A DNA stretch of 64,000 bases from Cryobacterium glucosi (lineage in GTDB: Bacteria; Actinomycetota; Actinomycetes; Actinomycetales; Microbacteriaceae), in contig NZ_SOFS01000005.1 of the NCBI RefSeq assembly GCF_004402235.1, positions 62,001-126,000 on the forward strand, in the 5' to 3' direction. The notes below the pieces were generated by a model that was given only the letters and a program-made list of their open reading frames with translations, did no database searches and was not told the origin of the DNA. Shown piece by piece: positions 1 to 9,256 of this stretch. Both the position numbers and the translations under genes were made by a program. The first letter of the stretch is position 1. Each line of letters starts with the position of its first letter.

Positions 1-528
1 ACCGACCAGCGCGGCACCTACTTCCACCGTTTCTGGAACCCGACAGCCGACGAGCTGGCGACACCCATCCACCTGTTCCCGGCGACGCCTCTCGCGGCGC
101 AGATCTCCCTCGGCGGTGGCGACGGCCGTGCCGTGATCGTGGTCAAGAGCGAGCTTGTGCGGCGTTTCCCTGATCTCATCATCCAGGCGGTGAAGAACCA
201 GGGCACTGTGCGCGATCCGGTTTTTGAGAAGGTCGGCTCTCCGCAGCAGACCGCCCCCGTGCTCTTCTCCGAGGTGCTCGATCCCGACATCGCGCTCGTG
301 GGCGTCGACCTCTCCGTCGACGAGCTCGACGGGGAGCAGTGGTGGATCACCATCGCCGAGCATCCCAGCGCCACCCGATTCCAGCGGCCGGCCGACGCCC
401 AGCTGCCGGCCGACCAGAAGCACCTCACCGACACAGCACCGCATTCCGCCGCCTATGCCGAGAAGCACCTGCACCGTCCGGTGCGGGTCGCATTCCAGGC
501 GACGGACCTCATCGTGAGAGAGGCGTAG
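1..528 (+). CDS. Uncharacterised protein, C-terminal part (cut by window start)
   Basis: The frame is open from the first base and ends with TAG at 526-528, giving 175 residues of the C-terminus. It contains a stretch with the look of a folded domain ending in a motif (EHPSATRF) that I associate with a family of large bacterial hypothetical proteins; the residues before it include conserved-looking PDI and GVDLS segments. The stop lies 3 bp before the next start, and the three genes here run the same way, so this is one operon. Function is unknown. I cannot name a characterised family. Confidence 0.75.
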   Translation, partial: TDQRGTYFHRFWNPTADELATPIHLFPATPLAAQISLGGGDGRAVIVVKSELVRRFPDLIIQAVKNQGTVRDPVFEKVGSPQQTAPVLFSEVLDPDIALVGVDLSVDELDGEQWWITIAEHPSATRFQRPADAQLPADQKHLTDTAPHSAAYAEKHLHRPVRVAFQATDLIVREA

Positions 529-531
529 ACC

Positions 532-3500
532 ATGCCCGTCGAGACCCCAGCCGTCCTGGCCAGAGTTCGCGAGCGCATCGCCACCCTTGCCGAGAAGCGC
601 CGAACGCTCATCCGGCGGCCGGCCGACCACGTTCGGCGCGGCGAGATCCTCGCGCTCGACGACGACCTGCGCGAGATCATCGGCGGGTTGCGGGACCGCC
701 TCGACCCGTGTGATGCGTCTCCCGAGGTTCCGCTGGTGCTGCTACCCGTCCGCATCGAGAGCAAGCTGACCCCGGGCACTTCGACGCTTCGGGTGCGCAT
801 CTCGCCCGACGAGGCGCACATCGACAGCCTGCTGCGCTCGGTGACGGATGCCGAGGTCGCCGCCGGAGCGGCATACTGGTCGGCCGTCTGGACCGACGTC
901 GCCGATGCGGTCGCCTGGCCCGCACTCACCGCGGCCGTGGGAGAACGCCGTGCCGGGTGGGTAGCCGAAGTCACGACGCCCACCAACCTCGCCACCCGAG
1001 GACAGGGCGCCCCGATCTTCCCTGCATCACCGGAGGAGGTGGCCCACGGCACCGTGGCCCGCTGCCTTCCCGACCAGTTCGTGGTGCGGGTGTTTCCGAA
1101 CGGAGCAGCACCGATCACGGTGACCGGTTCGCCGGTTGCGACCGACGTGCCGCTCTCGCCGATCGCGTTCGGCGACGACGAGCTGAGCCAGGTAGCTGGC
1201 CTCACCGTGCCGGTCGGCTCGGAGTGGACAGTTGACTTCGAGGCGGCCAAGAAGGCGGGCCTGGGGGTGGAGGTGCAGCTGCCCGGCGGCACCACGCTCA
1301 TCGACCGCGTCGTGGTGGTCGGAACGCGCAACTCGGTCTCTGAGGAGGCCAACGCCGCCGACTTCGTCGACCTCCTCACCAGTCACCGGTTCAGCGACGG
1401 TGTCTCCCTGTTGGCCGCCGGAACCGCCACCAACAATGCGGATGCCGAACGCTCGCCCTATCGTCCGGCCGCGAGCGCCGGCGCCCCGCCAGTGGAATCG
1501 CGCACGCCGTCGCGGGACGCCATCCTGCTCGCGGCAGCTCTCGGTCTCGACGCCGCATCCGTCGAGCATCTCATCCCCGCCGGACCGGTCTCGACCCTGG
1601 ACGAGGCTCAGGCCGCCGCCAATACCGCACTCTGGTTCGCGACCTGGGAGCCTGTGCTCGAGCGCCTTGACGACCTCGCCATCCCCGCGGTCACCCCGGG
1701 AAGCATCGAGTCGGCCAGGCGCCTGCACCGCGACTACGTGCGCGGAGCGGGGGCGGCCCCCGCGCTGCGCATCGGCGCCCAGCCATACGGCGTGCTGCCG
1801 GTCACGGATCTCGACGCCTGGCAGCCGCGCTCCGGCGAGACCACGGCGCAGCTCGTACCTCTTATCCGGCGCACGCTCGCCCGTTGGGTGAGCCGATCAC
1901 CCGTCGTTCCCCATGTGCGTCCCGGAGGCCAACTCGATGACCAGGACCTGCTCGACATGCTCGGCACCAGCCCTGTGGCCACCGGCGTGCGCGCCCGACC
2001 GGCGGTCGACGGCCCTCAGCTCGCGTCCTTCGCCGCCGCGACCGGAGCGGATCCCGCCCAACTGCAGGCCGAGGCTCACCTGCGCACGGCCGTGCTGGCG
2101 CAGTTCTCCGTCGATGCCGCCAAGATCCTGCAGACTCCGGCGCCGCACGACGACTCCCGCACCATCGGTCTGCCCCTCGTTTCGGAGCGCGATCCCGACG
2201 TCGTGGCCGAGATCCTGGCCGGGACAACACCGAAGGTCGACAGCGTGCTGCAGGCCCTGCTCGACATCGCATGGGACGGCGCCAAGCGACTGAGGTTCCG
2301 CGCCGCGCCCCAGGAGTTCGTCGGCCCGCTGATCGACTTCGTGGAGCTCGACCCCGAGATCAGGAGGATCATCACGGTGGCGGCATCCGCCGACGCCGCC
2401 GTCGACGATACGGCCCCTGAGCGTTTCTTCGCCGCCGCCGAGCGGGTCGCTGCCGTGCAGCACTTCGACGGCCAGCCGACCGAGCGTGTGAGCATCGCCG
2501 CCATCGAACCAGTGGCCGAGGCCCGCACCTCCCTGGCGCAGGTGGCGCTCGACCTCGGCGACACGGCGCAGGCGAGGTGGCTCGGCAGCAGCGCCATTAC
2601 CGAACTGCTCTACGCCTTCGGCGTGGGCGGCGAGGTTCGCGCCGCCATGATCGCGCTCGCGGCGGCGCCGCTCGACGAGCGTCGCATCGCCGTCGCCTCT
2701 GCGCTCGATCTGGCGTCCCATCGAGTCGACGCGTGGGCGACGGGCATCGCGACGGCACGCCGGGCCACCCTGGCGGCCACCGCCCCCGTCGGAATGACCA
2801 TCGGCGCGTTCGGCTACGTCGAGCAGATCCGTCTTGGAACGAACCGAAGCGATCCGGATGGCTGGATCCACGCGCCCAGCAGCTCGCACGCCGTCGCCGC
2901 CGGCGTCCTCGCGAGCGCTCACCGCTCCAACATCGGCGCACTGCCGGGGAAACAACCGTTCGCCATCGACCTGTCGAGTCGGCGCGGCGTCGAGCTCCGG
3001 CGCGTGCTCGAAGGGGTCGCGGCCGGGCAGTCGATCGGCGCCCTGCTCGGGTACCAGATCGAACGCGGCCTCGCCGGGACCTCGGCGGCCCGGTTCCAGT
3101 TGAGCCTGCGGCAGATCGCGCCTGCGGCCACCGATCAGCTCGGCAACGACGAGGCCCAGGAGGTCGCGGCAGCGCGCGTCGCCGCCGCCGATGTCGTCGA
3201 CGGCGCAGAACTCCTGCGGCTGTTCCCGCTCGATACGCTCACCGTGGTCAACCCGCCGTTGCGCGCCCGCCTCAGCCGGAAGCCAGACAACGCCTTCGTC
3301 GAGAATTGGGACCCCGTGTCGAACGCTGAGTGGGACCTTCTGGTCGCAGCCATGCGCGGAGCTGCGGCCACACTCGACGCCGTCTCGGATGCCCTTCTGA
3401 GTGAGAGCGTCCTGCAGTACTCTTCGGGCAACCCGTCGCGCGCCTCTGCCGCGATGGATGCCATGGCCAGCGGCGCCGCCGTCGATCCAGACCTCGGTAT

Positions 3501-5061
3501 CCTGGGCGTGCGCCAGACCGGTCGCATCCTCACCCACGGCGTGTTCGCGGCCATCCCGGCCGGCGCGACCGGCTGGTCGAGCACCCGCCCGCGCGCGCTC
3601 GCCGAACCGAGGCTGGAAGCGTGGGCGGCGCGTCGCCTCGGTGATCCTGCCGGCATCACGGTGACCGAAGCCCCCAACAGTCACACCCTCGCCGAGGCAG
3701 GCTGGGCCGCCCTGGACCTGGTCTTCGCGGACGACGCGGCATCACTCGACCGGGAGCTGCGTGCGGCCATACCCGCTCTGGGCGACTCGCCGCTGGCCGA
3801 CGGGCTGCTGCGCGCCGCCACTCTCGCCGGCAGCCTTCGCTCGCTCGCTGCCGGTGGAACGCCGCTCGGCCCCGACTCCCTCGTGCGCACCGGCGTTGCC
3901 CCGGAACGCCGGATCGACACCGACGAGCTGCTCGCGCGTGTGGGCGTTGTGCTCGACGCCCTCGCTGCTGTGCTCGCCTCCGGCCAGGCGGTCATCGCCG
4001 CCATCGACTCCGACGGCCTCGCGGTCGAAGAGGATGCCGTGGCCGACGTGATCGACGCCGTGCGCGGGCTCGCGGCCTTCGGCGTCCCCCTGATTCCGGA
4101 TACTGCGATTCCCGCGAACGTCGCCTGGGCCGTCGGCGCGTGGCAGGCGGCGTTCGCACGCCTGGGTCAGGCACGGGCGACGCTCGTGGCCCTGCGCGAC
4201 CCGGCGCGCGACGTCCCAGCGACCACCGGCGAGATCGTCGACGCCTGCCGCGCCGTGGCCGAGGGGATCCTCGGCGACGGTTTCCTGCTCCTGCCCCTGC
4301 TGACGGAGCCCGCCGGTACCGACTCATTCCACACCGCCATCGTCACGCCGGCCATGAAGAAACAGCCGGCCCATGCACACATCAACGCCTTCCTGCGTGA
4401 TCACGCGACGGTCCAGGCCGGCGTCGGCCGCCTCGCCGAGGCGCAACTGCTCGGAGGGGCCCTCGGCATCCCGATCCCGCTCCGCATCGTGCAGCTCACC
4501 GAGCACGACGACGCCACCGGAGATCCGGCTGCGGGCACGGAGCGCTGGCTGGCCGGGTCTCTCCCCGACGACGTCCCCTGGCCGGCGGCATCCGCGAGCC
4601 ACCTCGTCGTCGAACTCGTCGGCGGCCATGACGACTTCGCCGGCCCATTTGCCGGACTCGCGATCGACGGCTGGGCCGAGACACTGCCGTTTCAACCAGA
4701 CCCCAAAGCATTCGATCCAGCTGCGCCGGACAACCCGCTGCGCGCGGCCAGGGCCACCACCGGGCTCGCCGTACACGCCAACCAGGCATCGGCCAGGGCG
4801 CCGCAGGTGCTGCTCTCCGCGGTGTCGCCAGACGGCACCAGGTGGACGACCGATTCCGTCGTGGCGACGGTTCTGGAAGCCGTGGAACTGGCCAAGGCCC
4901 GGCTGGTGACCTATGAGCACACGCCGGGGGACGCGGCCATCCTGCCCGCCATCTACGTGGCGAGCCCCTGGCTGCAGATCCGCACAGGGCTCCAGTTCAC
5001 GGAGCTGGCCAAGGTGAAATGGTCCGGGGTCGGCATCCCGTTCCTGTCGGAGGTGAAGTGA
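532..5061 (+). CDS. Giant uncharacterised protein (1509 aa)
   Basis: This 1509-residue protein is rich in Ala, Asp and Leu. It has no obvious signal peptide or membrane segment. Residues about 65-130 contain a segment (LLPVRIESKL, then VRISPDEAHIDS) that I recall from large hypothetical proteins of scattered bacteria, including other actinomycetes. The central region has repeated Ala/Asp-rich helical stretches, and around 760-860 there is a GAFGYVEQIR-type segment. Start ATG 532 is preceded by GAGAGAGGCG. It sits between two other uncharacterised genes, and its TGA overlaps the ATG of the next gene, so the products are probably made in proportion and may form a complex. No enzymatic motif was recognised. 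Confidence 0.8.
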   Translation: MPVETPAVLARVRERIATLAEKRRTLIRRPADHVRRGEILALDDDLREIIGGLRDRLDPCDASPEVPLVLLPVRIESKLTPGTSTLRVRISPDEAHIDSLLRSVTDAEVAAGAAYWSAVWTDVADAVAWPALTAAVGERRAGWVAEVTTPTNLATRGQGAPIFPASPEEVAHGTVARCLPDQFVVRVFPNGAAPITVTGSPVATDVPLSPIAFGDDELSQVAGLTVPVGSEWTVDFEAAKKAGLGVEVQLPGGTTLIDRVVVVGTRNSVSEEANAADFVDLLTSHRFSDGVSLLAAGTATNNADAERSPYRPAASAGAPPVESRTPSRDAILLAAALGLDAASVEHLIPAGPVSTLDEAQAAANTALWFATWEPVLERLDDLAIPAVTPGSIESARRLHRDYVRGAGAAPALRIGAQPYGVLPVTDLDAWQPRSGETTAQLVPLIRRTLARWVSRSPVVPHVRPGGQLDDQDLLDMLGTSPVATGVRARPAVDGPQLASFAAATGADPAQLQAEAHLRTAVLAQFSVDAAKILQTPAPHDDSRTIGLPLVSERDPDVVAEILAGTTPKVDSVLQALLDIAWDGAKRLRFRAAPQEFVGPLIDFVELDPEIRRIITVAASADAAVDDTAPERFFAAAERVAAVQHFDGQPTERVSIAAIEPVAEARTSLAQVALDLGDTAQARWLGSSAITELLYAFGVGGEVRAAMIALAAAPLDERRIAVASALDLASHRVDAWATGIATARRATLAATAPVGMTIGAFGYVEQIRLGTNRSDPDGWIHAPSSSHAVAAGVLASAHRSNIGALPGKQPFAIDLSSRRGVELRRVLEGVAAGQSIGALLGYQIERGLAGTSAARFQLSLRQIAPAATDQLGNDEAQEVAAARVAAADVVDGAELLRLFPLDTLTVVNPPLRARLSRKPDNAFVENWDPVSNAEWDLLVAAMRGAAATLDAVSDALLSESVLQYSSGNPSRASAAMDAMASGAAVDPDLGILGVRQTGRILTHGVFAAIPAGATGWSSTRPRALAEPRLEAWAARRLGDPAGITVTEAPNSHTLAEAGWAALDLVFADDAASLDRELRAAIPALGDSPLADGLLRAATLAGSLRSLAAGGTPLGPDSLVRTGVAPERRIDTDELLARVGVVLDALAAVLASGQAVIAAIDSDGLAVEEDAVADVIDAVRGLAAFGVPLIPDTAIPANVAWAVGAWQAAFARLGQARATLVALRDPARDVPATTGEIVDACRAVAEGILGDGFLLLPLLTEPAGTDSFHTAIVTPAMKKQPAHAHINAFLRDHATVQAGVGRLAEAQLLGGALGIPIPLRIVQLTEHDDATGDPAAGTERWLAGSLPDDVPWPAASASHLVVELVGGHDDFAGPFAGLAIDGWAETLPFQPDPKAFDPAAPDNPLRAARATTGLAVHANQASARAPQVLLSAVSPDGTRWTTDSVVATVLEAVELAKARLVTYEHTPGDAAILPAIYVASPWLQIRTGLQFTELAKVKWSGVGIPFLSEVK

Positions 5062-6833
5062 TGGCCGTCAAGATTCCCATCGACATGATGGTCAGCGCGG
5101 TGACCGACCAGAACCTGGCGGGGATCCTGAAGCTGCTGCAGGTTGCCGACCCGCCGGCCATGGTGCGGCTCGAGCCGGACTCGGTCACCGGCGACCCTGC
5201 CCCGGGTGCCGAGGCGCGCATCGGCGATGCCGCGTGGATGCTCGGTCGGCAGTGGCAGTTCGGCGAACTCAGCGGCGAGGATGCCGGATCCGTCGTGTCG
5301 GTGCACGTGGCGTCGAGCGCGCTGCCGATCACGGCCTGGGCCCCCCTGCCGGGCGCCGCGATCGATCTGGCAGACGCCGACTGGCGGCCGTGGCGCGAGG
5401 GGGCGCTTCTCGAGGAGCTCATCCAGGACGTGCCGGAGCTCGCGTTCGGCGACGGCCTGCGACAGCGCGCCGAGGCAGGAGCCCAGCTCGTGGACCTCCT
5501 TGCGGACGTCGGCGAAGAAGCGCTCGCACGCACGCTCACGGGTCGCCATCCACTCGCCCTCGACGACGACCCGAACGATCCACTCGGACTCGACGACCCG
5601 CAGGCCGCCCGCCTCTTCGTCGTACTCGGCGGCGCCGTTCCCGACGGGGGAACACTCGCCACCGAGCTGCGCGCCGGGGATCCCGGCTGGATCGACGAGG
5701 CGACGGATGCCGCGGCCGCACGTTCGGCGATCGCCGAGTGGCTGGCCTGGCTCGGCGGCGAGCCGGATTCCGGGGGCGCCTGGTCGACCGAACGCCTGGA
5801 GTACCGATTCGCGCTGCGCTTCGGTGACGAGGCTGACGCCGTGTTCGCCCGGGGCACCCAATTCGGCTCGGCATCCGTACGCTGGAGCGACCTCGAATGG
5901 GTCGAGGGCGCCAGCGCCGGGCTGCCGGACGAGGCACCGGCCGGCACCCCCGTCGGCAGCGAGGCGACTATGCTCGCCACTCCGCTGCGGTTCCCCGGCA
6001 TGCCGGCCGACCGCTACTGGCAGCTCGAGGACGGCGCGGTCGACGTGGGCGCCATCGAGGCGCAGACGAATGACCTCGCACGGCTCTGCCTTGCCGAATT
6101 CGCATTGTCCTCGGGTGATGACTGGCTGGCCGTGCCTGTCGACGGCCTGCTCGGCGCGGTCAACAGGGTCGGAACCGTCACCCTGACCGACGACTTCGGC
6201 GACGTGGTGACGGTTCCGGAGCTCGCCGATCCCGCGTTCACCATGTTCGGCGTTGCCTCGGCGGCCGGACGGATGCTCCCCGGCATCGTGCTGCCTCCCG
6301 TGGCCGTCGGCACACTCGTGGGCGAGGCCCTCGAAGACGTGCTGTTCTTGCGCGACGAGATGGCCAACATGGCCTGGGCCATCGAGAACTCGGTACAGGG
6401 GCGAAGCGGGGATCCGCGGCGGCGCGCGAGCGAGCGTCCGCCCGTCCCCGATCCGTGGCCGGAGGGCCTCACCCAGGGGGAGCGGGCGTACAGGTTGCAA
6501 TCCGTCGTGCCCGCGCACTGGATCCCGCTGGCACCCGTGGCGTTGACGCCCGGTCAGGTATCGCTGCGCAAAGCCGCACTGCTGCGCGACGGAGTTCCCG
6601 TCCTGCCGAGGGGAATCACCCTACGTCCAACGCCCCTGACGTTCCCGGGGGAAGAACTGCCGAGGGAGGGCGTGCACCTGCGTGCCGTGCCGGTGCTGGC
6701 GCGGCGGGCCGATGGGCGCTACGCGCGGTGGGCGGCTTATCGGGTGCGCACAGGTCGGGGAGAGGCCTCCAGTCGTCTCGCCTGGGACTCGGCTCTGTCG
6801 TTCACCGACATGACGCATCCGCCGACAGTGTAG
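5061..6833 (+). CDS. Uncharacterised protein with WMLGRQWQFGEL motif (590 aa)
   Basis: Start ATG at 5061 overlaps the TGA of the upstream giant gene by one base and has a GGAGGTGAAG ribosome site directly before it; a longer frame from 5019 lacks such a site. Near residue 60 the protein carries the motif WMLGRQWQFGEL followed by GEDAGS, which I recognise as the hallmark of a recurrent family of unknown function that travels with large proteins like its neighbour. The remainder is soluble, with a Pro/Arg-rich C-terminal domain. It is the last gene of the cassette and converges on a MarR gene 14 bp away. Confidence 0.75.
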   Translation: MAVKIPIDMMVSAVTDQNLAGILKLLQVADPPAMVRLEPDSVTGDPAPGAEARIGDAAWMLGRQWQFGELSGEDAGSVVSVHVASSALPITAWAPLPGAAIDLADADWRPWREGALLEELIQDVPELAFGDGLRQRAEAGAQLVDLLADVGEEALARTLTGRHPLALDDDPNDPLGLDDPQAARLFVVLGGAVPDGGTLATELRAGDPGWIDEATDAAAARSAIAEWLAWLGGEPDSGGAWSTERLEYRFALRFGDEADAVFARGTQFGSASVRWSDLEWVEGASAGLPDEAPAGTPVGSEATMLATPLRFPGMPADRYWQLEDGAVDVGAIEAQTNDLARLCLAEFALSSGDDWLAVPVDGLLGAVNRVGTVTLTDDFGDVVTVPELADPAFTMFGVASAAGRMLPGIVLPPVAVGTLVGEALEDVLFLRDEMANMAWAIENSVQGRSGDPRRRASERPPVPDPWPEGLTQGERAYRLQSVVPAHWIPLAPVALTPGQVSLRKAALLRDGVPVLPRGITLRPTPLTFPGEELPREGVHLRAVPVLARRADGRYARWAAYRVRTGRGEASSRLAWDSALSFTDMTHPPTV

Positions 6834-6847
6834 GTTCCGGCCAGGCC

Positions 6848-7306
6848 TCAGAGCTGTGCCGATCTGATCCGCACCTCAGCGGCTACCGATGCGAGCGCAG
6901 CGGTGAACGCTTCGAGCTGCGCGGCGTCCAGTGTCGTGGTGGAGGCCGACAGCATGTCGGTGAAGTCGCGGTGGATCTCGCCCATGACGTCGTGTCCGTG
7001 GGGAGTCAGCTCCAGGTAGAGACTGCGGCGATCGCCGGGGTGGTCGATTCGATGAAGCAGGTCGATGTCGACCAGGCGGCGGGAGATCGCTGTCACGGCT
7101 CCCGTCGTCATTCCGAGGTGGGTTGCGAGGTCTTTCGGAGTGATGGACCCCATCCGTGCGATCCGGAAGAGCGCACGGAGTTCGGTTCCGGAGACGCCGG
7201 CGCGCTCGGCGATGCGGTGGCGGTTGCCGTCGAGGGCGCTCACGAATTCGGTAGCTGCGGCCGGAAAGCCACTGAGCGTGTGCGGGGGCCGTTCCGAGTG
7301 GTCCAT
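6848..7306 (-). CDS. MarR-family transcriptional regulator
   Basis: The protein has 152 residues, the normal length for MarR dimers. A winged helix-turn-helix covers about residues 42-100 (TPKDLATHLGMTTGAVTAIS as recognition region, then the DRR wing motif), flanked by dimerisation helices. Start ATG 7306 has a strong GGAGG 5 bp upstream. It is divergent from the rhodopsin gene, and the intergenic region contains a palindrome over the rhodopsin -10 box, so a role as regulator of rhodopsin expression and of itself is a reasonable inference. The ligand is unknown. Confidence 0.9.
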   Translation of the reverse strand: MDHSERPPHTLSGFPAAATEFVSALDGNRHRIAERAGVSGTELRALFRIARMGSITPKDLATHLGMTTGAVTAISRRLVDIDLLHRIDHPGDRRSLYLELTPHGHDVMGEIHRDFTDMLSASTTTLDAAQLEAFTAALASVAAEVRIRSAQL

Positions 7307-7389
7307 GTTTCCTCCGGCCTGCGCTGGAGCGAGCCTTGTGTCGTCACGACTGGTGTACCTGATCCTAGCGAAATCGGGCCAAAAAGATG

Positions 7390-7418
7390 TTGACGATTTA
7401 GCTTACTTACTATGTAAT
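7390..7418 (+). promoter_or_regulatory. Promoter and putative MarR operator of the rhodopsin gene
   Basis: TTGACG (7390-7395) and TGTAAT (7413-7418) are separated by 17 bp and match five of six bases of each sigma-70-type consensus. The perfect palindrome TTAC-TAT-GTAA (7407-7417) overlaps the -10 element. The stretch is strikingly AT-rich compared with its surroundings. Repression by the divergent MarR protein is inferred from position and symmetry. Confidence 0.6.
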
Positions 7419-7466
7419 TGAAACACTAAGTTATCTCGGGAACGCTGAACTTCTACGGAGTACGCC

Positions 7467-8282
7467 ATGATTCCAGATATCCTCTCGCACGGACAGTACG
7501 AGACCGTCTACAACTTCCTGTCGCTCGTCATCGCGGCGCAGCTCTTCACCGCTGTCTTCCTCGTGATCGCCCTGCCTCGTATCCTGCCGCGGTACCGCCA
7601 GGCCATCACGGTGGCCATCGTGGTCTGCGGCATCGCCGCCTACCACTACTTCCGCATCTTCGACTCGTTCAAGGCGGCGTTCGTGACCGATGCCGTCGGC
7701 GGTACGGGCGACTACTCTCAGGCCGTCGGCGCCGGCTTCAACGAGGGCTACCGCTACGTCGACTGGCTCCTCACCGTTCCGTTGCTCCTCGTCGAGCTCG
7801 TCGCCGTACTCGCCCTCGTGCGGTCCGTCCAGTCGGCGCTCCTGCGGAGGCTCGTTCCCGCCGCGGCGCTCATGATCATCCTCGGTTATCCGGGGGAGAT
7901 TAGCGGCGACAATGGCCTTCGCGGACTGTTCGGTCTGCTGTCAACCATCCCGTTCGCCTACATCCTCTTCGTGCTCTTCGTCCAACTGAGCAAGTCCCTC
8001 GACCAGCAGCCGACCGGTGTCCGCAAGATCCTGAGCCAGCTGCGGTTCCTGCTCCTGCTCAGTTGGGGCGTCTACCCGATCGCGTACCTGCTGCCGCTGC
8101 TCAACATCTCCGGATCGGATGCCTGGGTCTACAAGCAGGTCGGCTATTCCGTCGCCGATATTCTCGCCAAGGCGGTCTATGCGTTGATCATCTACCAGGT
8201 GGCTCGCATCAAGTCCTTCGACGACGACCCCACATTCGCCGGAATCGAGCTTTCGCGGGATGAGGTCGCAACCCGCTCCTGA
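7467..8282 (+). CDS. Light-driven proton-pumping rhodopsin (xanthorhodopsin/actinorhodopsin type)
   Basis: The protein has 271 residues and seven membrane helices. Lys235 in ADILAK is the retinal Schiff-base lysine and Asp231 the second counterion. Helix C reads RYVDWLLTVP, giving Asp99 (acceptor), Thr103 and Glu110 (donor), the DTE pattern of outward proton pumps. Leu107 at the spectral tuning position predicts green absorption. His60 matches the conserved histidine of proteorhodopsins. Gly156 aligns with Trp138 of bacteriorhodopsin and Gly156 of xanthorhodopsin, leaving room for a carotenoid antenna. No retinal- or carotenoid-biosynthesis gene lies within the window. ATG 7467 has GGAG 7 bp upstream. 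Confidence 0.95.
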   Translation: MIPDILSHGQYETVYNFLSLVIAAQLFTAVFLVIALPRILPRYRQAITVAIVVCGIAAYHYFRIFDSFKAAFVTDAVGGTGDYSQAVGAGFNEGYRYVDWLLTVPLLLVELVAVLALVRSVQSALLRRLVPAAALMIILGYPGEISGDNGLRGLFGLLSTIPFAYILFVLFVQLSKSLDQQPTGVRKILSQLRFLLLLSWGVYPIAYLLPLLNISGSDAWVYKQVGYSVADILAKAVYALIIYQVARIKSFDDDPTFAGIELSRDEVATRS

Positions 8283-8303
8283 CTCCGTCCTCGGCGATTC
8301 ACC

Positions 8304-8337
8304 TGCGGGCATCGCTCGGTTGATGAGGGTGCCCGCA
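8304..8337 (+). terminator. Possible terminator hairpin after the rhodopsin gene
   Basis: TGCGGGCA and TGCCCGCA form a perfect 8-bp stem with an 18-base loop, 22 bp after the rhodopsin stop codon. There is no U-tract, so it could equally be an mRNA-stabilising hairpin. Confidence 0.35.
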
Positions 8338-8481
8338 CGGTCGCCACGGTGTTATTTGCCTTCGGCGAGGGCGACACGGGGTTCCACTCGGCCAGCTCGG
8401 CGAGACGCTGGTTGAGCAGGTGGGGCACGGCCTGCGTGGCCATCTCGCCGAAGAACACCCGGCGCGGGGCGGTCTAAGCCC

Positions 8482-8748
8482 GTGGACGAACCGGTGACGA
8501 ACCATGCGATGGAGCGCATCGTGCGGGGGAGCGCCCAGCTGAACGCTCGCTACCTCGAAAAGATGCAGCGGGTGCAGGAGCTGCTCGTCGGGCGAGTGGT
8601 CACCCGGCTCGCCGGGAGCGTGACTGCGAGCGACCCTCGACCTGCGGCCATCGTTCAGGCGGCACGCGTGGCGTGGCTTGAGTCGGATCAGCAGCGGCCA
8701 TTCGGTGAGTTCCTCGACAACGCCATGGCGGCCTTCAGGACTACCTAG
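8482..8748 (+). pseudogene. TetR-like regulator C-terminal remnant
   Basis: The 88-residue frame from GTG 8482 resembles the C-terminal ligand-binding part of TetR proteins (ARYLEKMQ..., then a final helix ending LDNAMAAFR). No DNA-binding N-terminal domain is found in any frame upstream, where a stop occurs at 8413-8415 and the sequence looks non-coding. No ribosome site is evident. I read it as a decayed gene, although a short free-standing protein cannot be excluded. The 200 bp upstream hold nothing else I can identify. Confidence 0.4.
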
Positions 8749-8906
8749 CGCGTGTGATCACGTCCACGTTCGCCTGCACGGCGTTGCGGGCGCCGGCGCC
8801 GTGAGCATCGTCAAGATGCGCCACCTCAAGACCCGCTAGCCGGAATCTGGGAGGATGAAAGGACGTCCGGTAGCACCGGCATCCATCTTCTGAGTCAGGA
8901 ACCCCA

Positions 8907-9233
8907 ATGACCTTCGGCCAAGCGATCTCGTCCGTGTTCAGCCAATACGGCCAGTTCACCGGAGTCGCCCGCCGCTCAGAGTACTGGTGGTGGGTGCTCT
9001 TCGTGACGATCGTCGACTTCGCGCTCAGCACCCTGGATTCGACGATCAATCCCACGTCGGCGTTCGGGTTGTTCTCCACGCTCTGGATCGTGGTCATCGT
9101 GCTGCCGTTCCTCGCAGTCGCGGTCCGGCGCCTGCGGGATGCGGGCTTCTCCTGGAAATGGCTCTGGTTCCTGTTGCTCCCGATCGTCGGTGTGATCATC
9201 CTGATCGTGCTGCTCTGCCGGCCGAGTAGATAG
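8907..9233 (+). CDS. DUF805 membrane protein
   Basis: A 108-residue protein with three hydrophobic segments and the DUF805 layout: an N-terminal FSQYGQFTGVARRSEYWWW block, a central membrane pair, and VRRLRDAGFSW before the last helix. ATG 8907 has AGGAA 6 bp upstream. Family members are small inner-membrane proteins of unknown function. It stands alone between the TetR remnant and a convergent universal-stress gene. Confidence 0.88.
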   Translation: MTFGQAISSVFSQYGQFTGVARRSEYWWWVLFVTIVDFALSTLDSTINPTSAFGLFSTLWIVVIVLPFLAVAVRRLRDAGFSWKWLWFLLLPIVGVIILIVLLCRPSR

Positions 9234-9256
9234 TCACAGGGCCCCGGGCGCTGGTG

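Noticed and set aside
1897..3684. 595-codon open frame on the minus strand inside the giant gene
   Set aside because: High-GC antisense shadow; Arg/Gly-rich translation without family features, while the plus frame has proper start and overlap signals.
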